DNA of 64,000 bases from Fontibacterium sp038145245 (GTDB taxonomy: Bacteria; Pseudomonadota; Alphaproteobacteria; Pelagibacterales; Pelagibacteraceae), in assembly GCA_038145245.1 (NCBI GenBank), contig JAYQPI010000001.1, positions 1-64,000 of the forward strand, written 5' to 3'. The notes beneath the pieces are model-generated. The model did no database searches and was not told where the DNA came from. It saw only the letters and a list, made by a program, of their open reading frames with translations. The position numbers and the translations under genes were made by a program. Below, piece after piece: positions 52,239 to 61,387 of this stretch (its first letter is position 1; the number at the start of each line of letters is the position of its first letter).

Positions 52239-52985
52239 ATGAATGATAATCTTGTTATTAGTGAAATAATTTCAAAATCATTTTCTTATATATTTAAAGA
52301 CATAAAAAAAATATTTAGAGAAAGTTTTTTTACTGTTTTATTTTTAACATTAATTTTTAACGGACTATATTTTTTAGTTTTAGAGAATATTGCAACAAAA
52401 TTTACATTTTTTATAATTTTCTCATTAATGGGATTAATTGTTAGTACAATTGCATATAAGGTGCATAGAGATATTTTATTAAATCAAACTATATTTAATC
52501 CATTATTTAAAATGTTTGATTTTACAATAATTAGATATTTATTTTATAGTACTTTAATTTCTCTATTTGCTTTAAGTCCATTATTTTTAAAATATTATTT
52601 AGATCGTAATGATATAAATACTTTATTTGGTTCTGATAGCCGATACATAATATTATTGTTAATTCCTACGATCTATATAGCTTTTAAAGTTATTTTAATT
52701 TTACCAAAAATAGCTTTAAACAAATCAATTAATATTTTTTCGGGTAATGAATTTAATAATTTTTCAGGAAAATTATTTTTAATTTTTTTAATTATTACTT
52801 TATCTTTTATTCTTCCTACTTATTTAATTTTTGCAATGCAGGTTTATTTTTTACAAAATTCTTATGAATTTTATAAATTTTTTAAACCATTTTTTGACTT
52901 TATATCTTTTTTTATTTCTTATTTGAATTATGCTACGGTTTTTGCTTCATTATCCTATGCTTATAAAGCGACAAAAAATAATTAA
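52239..52985 (+). CDS. Six-helix membrane protein of unknown function
   Basis: A 248-residue hydrophobic protein rich in Phe, Leu, Ile and Tyr. About six transmembrane helices are visible, for example FTVLFLTLIFNGLYFLVL, FTFFIIFSLMGLIVSTIA, YIILLLIPTIYIAFKVILI and LFLIFLIITLSFILPTYLI. The start is ATG 52239; an earlier in-frame codon lies inside tRNA-Ser. I see no catalytic motif or named family. It probably shares the tRNA-Ser transcript. Its stop interlocks with that of convergent slt (TTAA). Confidence 0.82.
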   Translation: MNDNLVISEIISKSFSYIFKDIKKIFRESFFTVLFLTLIFNGLYFLVLENIATKFTFFIIFSLMGLIVSTIAYKVHRDILLNQTIFNPLFKMFDFTIIRYLFYSTLISLFALSPLFLKYYLDRNDINTLFGSDSRYIILLLIPTIYIAFKVILILPKIALNKSINIFSGNEFNNFSGKLFLIFLIITLSFILPTYLIFAMQVYFLQNSYEFYKFFKPFFDFISFFISYLNYATVFASLSYAYKATKNN

Positions 52986-55315
52986 CGATATAAAATTTTT
53001 TCTATTTTATTGGTAGCATTTGTAGGATCATTCAAATATTCATATACATTAATATTTTCACTGACTCTTTGTACGTAATTTCTTGTTTCTTGAAATGGTA
53101 TAAGTTCAATAAAATCAATAGCATCAATTTGTTTTCTTCTTGGATCACCATAGTTCTTTATCCATTTCTCAACTCGATGAGGTCCAGCGTTGTATGCTGC
53201 AAATGCTAGATAGTGAGATCCAAATAAATCATCAAGATCTGAAATATAATATGATCCCAAAGCTAAATTATAGTCTTTATCTCTGGTTAGCTTTTCTCTA
53301 GAAAAATCAATATTAGTAACTCTACTTAACAAGCGTGCTGTTGCAGGCATAATTTGCATTAAACCTTTTGCGCCAACTTTAGAATTTGCAGATATATCAA
53401 ATTCACTTTCTTGCCTTATTAGAGCTAAAATTACTGAACTTTCTAATATCTTTTGATTTTTAATTTGTTTTGGAATTTCAATTTTTGGGTAGCTAATTTC
53501 TAAAAAATTTAAATTTTTATAGGATGCATTTTTTGCAATTTGTATTGCAAAATCTAATCTTTCAATTTCTTGAGCCAAAGTTCCTGCCATTGAAACTTCT
53601 TCAGTTGTTCTATTTTGTTCAACATCTCCAAGATGTCTAAGGATGTCTTTAGTGTATCTAGTTCTGTTTAGCTCTTTTAATATAACAACGGATTTTGCTT
53701 GAAGGTTGTTTTTTTTAAATTCTGCATATTTATCTTCATTAAATTTAAAGTTGTTATTAATTAAGAATTTCTTTTCATCCAATTCTCTATGGGAAAGTTG
53801 ACCATAAAATGTTGTTCCGTATTGCGAGCCAGTTTTAAACCAAGTATTAGCTTGGTTCGTTTGACCTAATTTTTTATAAGTTCTACCAATCCAATAGGCT
53901 GCTCTTGCTTTAGAGATTGGATATGAAACTGCCGCATTCATTTTTAAAAAATGATTAAGAGCTGCCTCTGTTTGATTAGTAAAGCTTAAAGCTAACCAAC
54001 CAAGGTGCCATTCAATTTCAGCAAAATCCGAACCTTCGTTTAGCCTATGATCTTTTAAAATGTCATATGCCATTTTATATTCCTTATCCCCAATCTTATC
54101 TCTTGCAACAGACAGTCTTTCCTTGGCTAAATATTGATTTCGCATTAACGAGTCAGAAGCACTTTGATTCATTAATGTTAGTGCTTCGCTAAATCTGGCT
54201 TTTTTTCTGCGCCATTTGATCCGATCATATATTAAACCAGGATCCTCTTTTAAATAATCAGGTACTTGAGCAATTAAACTGTCTGCAGATCTTTTAGTAA
54301 AAAGAGCTGCTCTAGCATTATATAATTTTTGATAATCACGATTTAAATATTCTATAGTATCTCTTAAATCTTTGTATTTAGCTTCGTAGGCAAAATAATC
54401 TGCTCTTAAAACATAATCTTGATGTGTTAAAAACTTTTTAAATATTTTAGAAAAATATTTAAGATCATTTTTACTTAATTCAGCATCTTTAAAACCATCT
54501 TTGACTAGGTTTTTAGATTTATCACTTTGATTATTTTCTAAAAAAGCTTCTGCTAATCTTAATCTACCAAAGCCACTTAATGGAGGATTGTTAGTAAAAT
54601 ATTCTATAATTGAAGACGGTGAGTTATTATCAAAATTAATTTTATGTTCTGCTAAATATTTAATGCGATTTATTCTTGGCCAGTCTCTGTGATTTTTTAT
54701 AAATGTAAGATATTCATTAAAACTTGCTCCACTTTGTGGTTCAATTAAATACATCCAATTTACTAAAGTATAGATTGTTTTATCTTGCATTCTTTGAGCA
54801 TCAGATAATGCTAGTTTCCATTGTTTTTTATCAACATATTCAAAAACTACTTTTGCTATTTCAAAATCTTTATCACCTAGAGTTTTGCTTTCCAAAGGAC
54901 CTTTATGTTCAGGAGAAAAAGTTTTGAAGTCTTTCGGCTTTATTTTAGGTATAATTTCTTTTGATGCTTCAGTTTGATTAGTATCCTTTTTTTTAACTTC
55001 TTTTTTATCTTTAGGTTTAATTATCTCTTGTTTTTTTTCATTAACTTTTTTTTCTATAATTTCTTTTTTTATTTCTTCTTTTTTTTGAGTCTTATCTTCT
55101 TCAGTCTTAGCTTCATCTTTAGGTTTTAGAACAGGTTGTTCCTTTTTTTTGTTTTTGGTTAAATTATCTAAAAATTTGGATGTTTTAGATGATTGTGCTG
55201 AGCTATCTATAAATTTTTCTGGTTTTAGTTTTGGAGGTATGTTTTTTGCATAAGCTGATAATGTTATACTCAACAGCAAAAATAAATTAATAATTACAGC
55301 AAATTTAAAGTTCAT
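52982..55315 (-). CDS. slt: Soluble lytic murein transglycosylase
   Basis: Cleaves peptidoglycan glycan strands with formation of 1,6-anhydromuramic acid. The 777-residue protein has a signal peptide at 1-24, then a Lys/Glu/Asp-rich low-complexity segment (about 45-130), a long alpha-helical superhelical region, and a C-terminal Slt domain. The catalytic glutamate is Glu636 in ALIRQESEFD, followed by GAKGLMQIMPATA and AFAAYNAGPHRV. The charged segment is longer than in typical Slt70 and probably acts as a periplasmic spacer. Confidence 0.95.
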   Translation of the reverse strand: MNFKFAVIINLFLLLSITLSAYAKNIPPKLKPEKFIDSSAQSSKTSKFLDNLTKNKKKEQPVLKPKDEAKTEEDKTQKKEEIKKEIIEKKVNEKKQEIIKPKDKKEVKKKDTNQTEASKEIIPKIKPKDFKTFSPEHKGPLESKTLGDKDFEIAKVVFEYVDKKQWKLALSDAQRMQDKTIYTLVNWMYLIEPQSGASFNEYLTFIKNHRDWPRINRIKYLAEHKINFDNNSPSSIIEYFTNNPPLSGFGRLRLAEAFLENNQSDKSKNLVKDGFKDAELSKNDLKYFSKIFKKFLTHQDYVLRADYFAYEAKYKDLRDTIEYLNRDYQKLYNARAALFTKRSADSLIAQVPDYLKEDPGLIYDRIKWRRKKARFSEALTLMNQSASDSLMRNQYLAKERLSVARDKIGDKEYKMAYDILKDHRLNEGSDFAEIEWHLGWLALSFTNQTEAALNHFLKMNAAVSYPISKARAAYWIGRTYKKLGQTNQANTWFKTGSQYGTTFYGQLSHRELDEKKFLINNNFKFNEDKYAEFKKNNLQAKSVVILKELNRTRYTKDILRHLGDVEQNRTTEEVSMAGTLAQEIERLDFAIQIAKNASYKNLNFLEISYPKIEIPKQIKNQKILESSVILALIRQESEFDISANSKVGAKGLMQIMPATARLLSRVTNIDFSREKLTRDKDYNLALGSYYISDLDDLFGSHYLAFAAYNAGPHRVEKWIKNYGDPRRKQIDAIDFIELIPFQETRNYVQRVSENINVYEYLNDPTNATNKIEKILYR

Positions 55316-55377
55316 TTAATTTTATTATTTAAAAAAACAGTGTATTATAAAAATGCTTTTTTATAGATATTTACATC

Positions 55378-56262
55378 ATGTTTAAAGGATCATTTACCGC
55401 TCTAATTACACCATTTAAAAACAATCGATTAGATAAAAATGCTTATGTTAAATTAATTCACCACCAAATTGACAACGGTACAAGTGGTTTAGTACCAGGT
55501 GGAACTACAGGAGAGTCTCCAACTCTAAGTCATTTTGAGCATAGAGAAATAATTAAAATTTGTGTTCGTGAGTCAAAAGATAGAATTCCTATTATGGCTG
55601 GTACAGGATCAAATTCAACTGAAGAAGCAATTCATCTAACAAGATATGCTGAAAAAGCAGGAGCGAAGGCAGCATTAATTGTAACTCCTTATTACAACAA
55701 ACCAACACAAGAAGGTTTATATCAACATTATAAAGCTATTAATAATAAGTGTGGGATACCAATTTTTATTTACAATATACCAGGTCGTTCAGTCATTGAT
55801 ATGAGCGTTGATACAATGTGTAGACTTTTTGAACTTAAAAATATTGCAGGCGTTAAAGATGCGACTGGTGATTTAAATAGAGTGGTTCAACAAAGAAAAA
55901 AATTAGGTAAAGATTTTATTCAATTTACCGGAGAAGATTCAAATGCACTTGAATTTAAGTTAAGAGGGGGTGTTGGCTGTATATCTGTTACTGCAAATGT
56001 CGCTCCAAGACTTTGCTCAGAAATGCAAAATTTACTCGATTACAATGCAGACAAACTAATACTTCAAAGAGCTAAAGAAATAAATAAAATGTTAAAACCC
56101 TTACATGACCTGATGTTTATAGAAACAAATCCAGCGCCAGTTAAATATGCAGTAAGTTTATTAAAATTATGTACAAAAGATTTACGACTGCCCATGGTTA
56201 CAATTACTAAGAAAAATCAAATTAGAATTAAGAATTTATTAAAAAAACTTTCATTAATTTAA
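55378..56262 (+). CDS. dapA: 4-hydroxy-tetrahydrodipicolinate synthase
   Basis: First committed step of lysine and diaminopimelate synthesis: pyruvate plus aspartate semialdehyde. The 294-residue (beta/alpha)8 enzyme has GGTTGESPTL near residues 42-51, YNIPGRSVIDM with the catalytic tyrosine, and the Schiff-base lysine in AGVKDATGD (about residue 161). It diverges from slt across 62 bases; no clear promoter pair was found there. Confidence 0.97.
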   Translation: MFKGSFTALITPFKNNRLDKNAYVKLIHHQIDNGTSGLVPGGTTGESPTLSHFEHREIIKICVRESKDRIPIMAGTGSNSTEEAIHLTRYAEKAGAKAALIVTPYYNKPTQEGLYQHYKAINNKCGIPIFIYNIPGRSVIDMSVDTMCRLFELKNIAGVKDATGDLNRVVQQRKKLGKDFIQFTGEDSNALEFKLRGGVGCISVTANVAPRLCSEMQNLLDYNADKLILQRAKEINKMLKPLHDLMFIETNPAPVKYAVSLLKLCTKDLRLPMVTITKKNQIRIKNLLKKLSLI

Positions 56263-56265
56263 TTA

Positions 56266-56733
56266 ATGAAAAAGGAAGAAAGCAATTATCAGGTAGTTGC
56301 AAATAATAGAAAAGCTAGTTTTAATTATTTTTTTTTAGAATTAATCGAGTCAGGAATTGCTCTTCTAGGTTCGGAAGTTAAATCGTTACGTCTAGGAAAG
56401 GGTAACATAGCTGAGTCATATGCTGTTGACTCTAATGGAGAGCTGTTTTTGCAAAATTCTTATATTCCAGAATATAGTCAGTCATCCTATAATAATCATG
56501 ACCCTAGAAGATTAAGGAAATTGCTTTTAAGCAAAAAACAAATCAACAAAATTATTGGAAAAATTAATCAAGAAGGACTAACCGTTGTTCCTGTTAGAAT
56601 GTATTTTAATCATAAAGGAATTGCTAAAGTTCAGATTGCTATTGCCAAAGGCAAAAAACAACATGATAAACGCCATACAAAAAAGACAAGAGATTGGGAA
56701 AGAGAGAAATCAAGAGTTTTTAGAAAAAGTTAA
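56266..56733 (+). CDS. smpB: SsrA-binding protein SmpB
   Basis: Partner of tmRNA in rescue of stalled ribosomes. The 155-residue protein has the conserved SGIALLGSEVKSLRLGKGNIAESYA segment split here as ALLGSEVKSLRLGKGNIAE, and the basic C-terminal tail KRHTKKTRDWEREKSRVF that reaches the decoding centre. It follows dapA by three bases. The tmRNA gene was not found in this window. Confidence 0.97.
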   Translation: MKKEESNYQVVANNRKASFNYFFLELIESGIALLGSEVKSLRLGKGNIAESYAVDSNGELFLQNSYIPEYSQSSYNNHDPRRLRKLLLSKKQINKIIGKINQEGLTVVPVRMYFNHKGIAKVQIAIAKGKKQHDKRHTKKTRDWEREKSRVFRKS

Positions 56734-56735
56734 TT

Positions 56736-57239
56736 ATGATTCTTCTTTCATTAGGCTCAAATCTTCCATCTAAATTTGGAGATTGCAAAAAAACTTTATT
56801 AAAATGTTATGAATTTTTTAATAATGACAATATTAAAATATTAAAAAAATCTAGTTTTTATGAGAGTCTAGCTATTCCTAATAAATTAGATCCGAAATTT
56901 ATTAATAGCGTTGTATCAATTGACACAAAATTTTCTCCAGAAGATTTAATTAAATATATTTTAAATATAGAAAAAAATTTTGACAGAAAGCGCGAGCAAA
57001 TTAATGCACCTAGAACATGCGATATAGACATTATAGATTTTAATGGACAATTTATAAACATTTCTAATAAAAATATTTCATTAAAGATTCCGCATCCACG
57101 TTTAGAACAAAGAGCATTTGTTTTATATCCAATTCAAGAAATTGATAAAAATTGGATAAGCCCACTCTCAGGAAAAAAAATCGATCAATTGATTGAAGAT
57201 TTAGACATTGAAACTAAGAAGAACATTACAATTATATAA
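56736..57239 (+). CDS. folK: 6-hydroxymethyl-7,8-dihydropterin pyrophosphokinase
   Basis: Transfers pyrophosphate from ATP to the pterin substrate in folate synthesis. The 167-residue protein starts ILLSLGSNLPSKFGD and has the signature APRTCDIDIIDFNG (about residue 90) with the metal-binding Asp pair and HPRLEQRAFVLYPIQEI. Only two bases separate it from smpB. In many alphaproteobacteria rpoZ lies between folK and spoT; here just 21 bases separate them. Confidence 0.93.
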   Translation: MILLSLGSNLPSKFGDCKKTLLKCYEFFNNDNIKILKKSSFYESLAIPNKLDPKFINSVVSIDTKFSPEDLIKYILNIEKNFDRKREQINAPRTCDIDIIDFNGQFINISNKNISLKIPHPRLEQRAFVLYPIQEIDKNWISPLSGKKIDQLIEDLDIETKKNITII

Positions 57240-57260
57240 ATTTTTGATATATTTTTGTTC

Positions 57261-58979
57261 ATGCTAAATCAGCAAGAACTTCTCGATAAAGTAAAAATAT
57301 ATAATAATTATATTGACGAAAATATTGTAAAAAAAGCTTACGATTTTGCTTTTGATGTTCATAAAAATCAAAAAAGACTTTCTGGAGATCCATATATCTC
57401 TCATCCAGTTGAAGTTGCTGCAATTTTGTGTGATTTAAGAGTAGATACCGCCACTATCACAACAGCTTTACTGCATGATACTATTGAAGATACCGAAGCA
57501 ACTTATAATGAGGTAAATAAATTATTTGGCAAAGAGATTGCTGATCTTGTTGAAGGAGTTACAAAAATCTCAAGATTAGAAGATAAATCAAAAGAATATT
57601 CTGTAGCAGAAAATTTTAGAAAATTAATATTAGCAACATCCAAAGATATTAGAGTCTTATTAGTAAAGCTTGCAGATAGGCTCCATAATATGCGTACAAT
57701 TGGCAATATTGAAAATGTCGAAAAAAGATTAAGAATAGCAAAAGAAACAATGGAAATTTATTCCCCATTAGCCGAAAGAATGGGAATGCACAATTTTCGC
57801 GATGAACTTGAAGATTTAGCTTTTAATGTTTTAAATCCAGAAGCTAGAAAATTAATTACTGACCGATTAATTTTAAATAAAGAAATTTTAGGAGTAACTT
57901 TTTCAGATATTTCAGAAAAAATTATAAAATTATTAAACGATAAAAATATTAAAGCTAAAGTTACTGGAAGAGAAAAAACACCATTTTCAATTTGGAGAAA
58001 AACACAAAACAAAAGAATCTCTTTAGAACAAATTACAGACATTGTAGGTTTTAGAGTTATTTTAGAAAATGTGGATATGTGTTACCGTGCTCTTGGTGTT
58101 TTTCATACTGAATGGTCAATGGTTCCTGGCAGATTTAAAGATTATATTTCTGTACCAAAATCTAATAATTATAAATCAATACATACTTCAGTAATCGGCC
58201 CTAAAAGACAAAAAATAGAAATTCAAATCAGAACACATGAAATGCATGAATTTGCAGAAAGAGGTGTGGCTGCTCACTGGAATTATAAGGCTAATGAAAA
58301 AGTAAGTTCTAATACACTTAAAGATTATAATTGGTTAAAAGATTTAGTTGAAATGTTAGAAAGCGGTGAAAATCCTGAACATTTCTTTGAGTATACAAAG
58401 CTTCAGTTATTTCAAGATCAAGTTTTTTGTTTCACACCCAAAGGTACTCTCATTCGTCTACCAGCAAATGCATCACCCATTGATTTTGCTTATGCTGTTC
58501 ACACTGAAATCGGGGATAAATGTATTGGCTGTAAAATTAATGGTAAAGAATCTCCATTACAAAGTATTTTACATAATGGTGATGAAGTTGAAATTATTAC
58601 ATCAGCAAAACCATCTCCCTCAATGTATTGGTCATCCATTGCAAAAACAGGAAAAGCTAGAGCAGCGGTAAGAAGATTTTGGAATTTAAAAAATCCTGAC
58701 AAATCAGCGGAGAAAAATTATGATACAAGTTTATGGGTTCTTTTAAGCCATAAAGCGGGAACTTTAGGAGAAGTTTGTACGATGATTGGAAAAAATAAGT
58801 GTAATATTTCAAATGTAGAGTTAGTTGATAAAAAAGATGATTTTATAAGTTTTATTTTTGATCTTGAGATAAAAAATTTAAAAGATTTTACTAACTTAGT
58901 TTCTGAAATAAAACAGCATGACATAAATTTTAAAATTATAAGAAATCGAAATTCAAATGTTAACAGAAAAGAAAACTAA
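57261..58979 (+). CDS. spoT: Bifunctional (p)ppGpp synthetase/hydrolase, shortened
   Basis: RelA/SpoT homologue controlling the stringent response. From ATG 57261 it is 572 residues, against about 700-750 for typical enzymes. The HD hydrolase domain is intact (HPVEVAAIL near 49; HDTIEDT near 72). The synthetase domain has ITDIVGFRVI with the catalytic aspartate and IEIQIRTHEMHEFAERG. The TGS domain begins near 387. An ACT-like domain starts near 492, so the helical and zinc-finger/CC regions between TGS and ACT are missing. It overlaps pyrE by 23 bases. Confidence 0.95.
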   Translation: MLNQQELLDKVKIYNNYIDENIVKKAYDFAFDVHKNQKRLSGDPYISHPVEVAAILCDLRVDTATITTALLHDTIEDTEATYNEVNKLFGKEIADLVEGVTKISRLEDKSKEYSVAENFRKLILATSKDIRVLLVKLADRLHNMRTIGNIENVEKRLRIAKETMEIYSPLAERMGMHNFRDELEDLAFNVLNPEARKLITDRLILNKEILGVTFSDISEKIIKLLNDKNIKAKVTGREKTPFSIWRKTQNKRISLEQITDIVGFRVILENVDMCYRALGVFHTEWSMVPGRFKDYISVPKSNNYKSIHTSVIGPKRQKIEIQIRTHEMHEFAERGVAAHWNYKANEKVSSNTLKDYNWLKDLVEMLESGENPEHFFEYTKLQLFQDQVFCFTPKGTLIRLPANASPIDFAYAVHTEIGDKCIGCKINGKESPLQSILHNGDEVEIITSAKPSPSMYWSSIAKTGKARAAVRRFWNLKNPDKSAEKNYDTSLWVLLSHKAGTLGEVCTMIGKNKCNISNVELVDKKDDFISFIFDLEIKNLKDFTNLVSEIKQHDINFKIIRNRNSNVNRKEN

Positions 58980-59541
58980 AGAAATTTTTGTAAAAACCAA
59001 AGCGCTCTTGCAAGGCCATTTTATTTTATCATCAGGTCTTCGTAGTGAGCAGTACTTACAATGCGCAAAATTATTGATGCATCCAAAACAATCAGAATTA
59101 ATTTGTAAATCTTTATCTCAAAAAATAAAAAAGATTTTTAAGAAAATAGATTTAGTTGTTGCTCCAGCTATGGGAGGTATTATTGTTGGATATGAAGTTG
59201 CTCGACATTTGAAAGTACCTTCAATATTTACAGAACGAGTTAATGGAGAATTTGAATTAAGACGTGGCTTTGAAATTAAGGCAGGAGCAAAAGTTTTAAT
59301 TGTAGAGGATGTAATTACAACAGGTAAATCAAGCATGGAATGTGCTAATGTAATTAAAAAGTATAATGCTCATGTAGTCGGATTTGCTTGTATTGTGGAT
59401 CGATCTAATAATCAAAGTTCAATAACTTCGAAAATTGTTTCACAAATAACATTTGATATTCCAACATATAAAGAAAATGAAATTCCAGATAAGTTAAAAT
59501 CTATTCCTGCAGTAAAGCCAGGGAGTAGAAATTTAGTCTAA
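58957..59541 (+). CDS. pyrE: Orotate phosphoribosyltransferase
   Basis: Adds phosphoribose from PRPP to orotate in pyrimidine synthesis. The 194-residue enzyme has the PRPP loop VLIVEDVITTGKSS (about residue 112-125) and GHFILSSGLRSEQYLQ at the N-terminus. It begins inside the 3' end of spoT, overlapping by 23 bases in another frame, which suggests coupling. It is physically distant from pyrB. Confidence 0.96.
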   Translation: MLTEKKTKEIFVKTKALLQGHFILSSGLRSEQYLQCAKLLMHPKQSELICKSLSQKIKKIFKKIDLVVAPAMGGIIVGYEVARHLKVPSIFTERVNGEFELRRGFEIKAGAKVLIVEDVITTGKSSMECANVIKKYNAHVVGFACIVDRSNNQSSITSKIVSQITFDIPTYKENEIPDKLKSIPAVKPGSRNLV

Positions 59542-60276
59542 ATGAGAAAAAAAATTAGATTAGGATTTAATATTGATCATGTAGCAACTGTTAGAAATGC
59601 AAGAGGAGATGATTATCCTTCTCCTTTGAGGGCTGCAATTATAGCTCAAAATAATGGAGCAGATTCAATAACTGTTCATTTAAGAGAAGATCGTCGACAT
59701 ATTCGAGATCACGATTTAATTGAATTAAAAAAAAGAATTAAGATTCCAATAAATTTAGAAATGGCTTTAACGCCAGAGATGCTTAAAATTGCGTTAAAGC
59801 TTAAGCCAAAATATGTATGTATTGTTCCGGAAAAAAGAAGAGAGATTACCACAGAAGGTGGTTTAAATTTAAATTATAAAATAAATTATTTAAAAAAAGT
59901 AATTCACTTATTAAAACTTAACCATATTCAAGTTTCATTATTTATAGAGCCTAATTTAAAAACTGTCCGTTTGGCAAAAAAATTAGGTTCAGATAATATT
60001 GAGATACACACTGGAAAATATTGTAGATTTTTTAGAGAAAAAAATCATGTAAATATTAAAAAAGAATTTTTAAAAATTAAAAATTCGGCCAAGCTTGGCG
60101 ATGCATTAAATCTAGGAGTTCATGCAGGACATGGTTTGAATTATCAAACTTCAAAAAAAATATCACAAATTAAAGAGATTACAGAATTGAATATTGGTCA
60201 TTTTTTTATATCAGAGTCGATATTTTTTGGTATAGCTAATGTCCTTAAAAAATTTAACAGAATTTTAAAACGATGA
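59542..60276 (+). CDS. pdxJ: Pyridoxine 5'-phosphate synthase
   Basis: Closes the ring of vitamin B6 from 1-deoxyxylulose 5-phosphate and 3-amino-2-oxopropyl phosphate. The 244-residue protein has LGFNIDHVATVRNARG at residues 7-22, VHLREDRRHI and the C-terminal LNIGHFFISESIFFG. It directly follows pyrE and overlaps acpS by four bases. The pdxJ-acpS pairing is widespread. Confidence 0.97.
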   Translation: MRKKIRLGFNIDHVATVRNARGDDYPSPLRAAIIAQNNGADSITVHLREDRRHIRDHDLIELKKRIKIPINLEMALTPEMLKIALKLKPKYVCIVPEKRREITTEGGLNLNYKINYLKKVIHLLKLNHIQVSLFIEPNLKTVRLAKKLGSDNIEIHTGKYCRFFREKNHVNIKKEFLKIKNSAKLGDALNLGVHAGHGLNYQTSKKISQIKEITELNIGHFFISESIFFGIANVLKKFNRILKR

Positions 60277-60665
60277 ATGTAATCGGACTCGGAACAGATA
60301 TTGTTAATATTAATAGAATAAAAAAGATTTACTCTAAGTATGGAAATCATTTCTTAGATAAAATTTTAACTGAATCAGAAAAGAAATTTGAAAAAAAAAC
60401 ATCCAGATTAAAAAATATTGCCTCAATCGCTAAACGATTTGCTGCGAAAGAAGCTATCTCGAAAGCTATTGGTTATGGTTTTTCAAAAGGAATTCATTTT
60501 AAAAATATCGAAATATGTAACGATAAAAATGGCAAACCTTACGCAAATGTGGATGGTAAAGCTAAAATAGTACTTAGCAAAATATCAAAAAAATATAACA
60601 TTTTCTTAACTTTGTCAGATGATAAACCTTGGGCAGTAGCAACGGCCTTAATTACTTCTCAATGA
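60273..60665 (+). CDS. acpS: Holo-[acyl-carrier-protein] synthase
   Basis: Attaches 4'-phosphopantetheine to acyl carrier protein. The 130-residue protein contains GLGTDIVNINRI with the magnesium-binding aspartate (residue 8) and RFAAKEAISKAIG with the catalytic glutamate. The start overlaps pdxJ, and the stop overlaps lepB as ATGA. Confidence 0.97.
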   Translation: MNVIGLGTDIVNINRIKKIYSKYGNHFLDKILTESEKKFEKKTSRLKNIASIAKRFAAKEAISKAIGYGFSKGIHFKNIEICNDKNGKPYANVDGKAKIVLSKISKKYNIFLTLSDDKPWAVATALITSQ

Positions 60666-61387
60666 AAAAAATAATCACTGAAAACATAAAGACTCTTGTC
60701 TTTGCTTTTCTAATAGCAATATTTATTCGAAGTTTCTTTTTTCAACCTTTTTATATTCCATCGTCTTCAATGGAAGAGAATTTATTAGTAGGTGATAGAT
60801 TATTTGTTTCTAAATTTACCTATGGATACAGCAAACATTCATTGCCATTTAGTCCGAACATTTCTGATAAAAGAATATTTTTTACATTACCTGACAGGGG
60901 GGATGTAATTGTTTTCAAAACTCCAGAAGATAACGACACAGATTATATTAAACGTTTAATTGGACTTCCTGGTGATAAAATTCAAATGATTAATGGTGTT
61001 TTATATATCAACAATAAGCCTATAAAAAAAGAATTTGTAAAAAATGATTTCGTTCTTTGTGGTGGTTTTAAAATTAAGTCAAACTTTTATTATGAGACTT
61101 TACCAAACGGAAAAACTTATTTAGCAGCTTACTCTGAAAAAAATTCATCAAAAGATACAGATGTGTATTTAATACCTCAAAATAAATTTTTTTTTATGGG
61201 AGATAATAGGGATTGTTCACAAGATAGTAGATTTCTTTCTAGCGTTGGCTACGTTGATAAAATTAATTTAGTAGGAAAAGCACAAATTTTATTTTTTTCA
61301 AATAATGAAGAAATAGGAAATTTTTTCACTTTTTGGAAATGGCATAAATCAATAAGATTTAATAGAATTTTAAAATTCATTAAATGA
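60662..61387 (+). CDS. lepB: Signal peptidase I
   Basis: Inner-membrane serine/lysine protease that removes signal peptides. The start is ATG 60662 (MKKIITENIKTLV), giving 241 residues; an earlier in-frame codon lies in acpS. One transmembrane helix at about 10-28 precedes the catalytic serine in IPSSSMEENL (Ser36). The catalytic lysine is in YIKRLIGLPGD, and FFMGDNRDCSQDSRF is the conserved box E. Overlaps acpS and rnc by four bases each. Confidence 0.96.
   Translation: MKKIITENIKTLVFAFLIAIFIRSFFFQPFYIPSSSMEENLLVGDRLFVSKFTYGYSKHSLPFSPNISDKRIFFTLPDRGDVIVFKTPEDNDTDYIKRLIGLPGDKIQMINGVLYINNKPIKKEFVKNDFVLCGGFKIKSNFYYETLPNGKTYLAAYSEKNSSKDTDVYLIPQNKFFFMGDNRDCSQDSRFLSSVGYVDKINLVGKAQILFFSNNEEIGNFFTFWKWHKSIRFNRILKFIK

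Noticed and set aside
55316..55377. Promoter pair between slt and dapA
   Set aside because: TATAGA and TATTAT -10-like strings are present, but none has a credible -35 at the right spacing.
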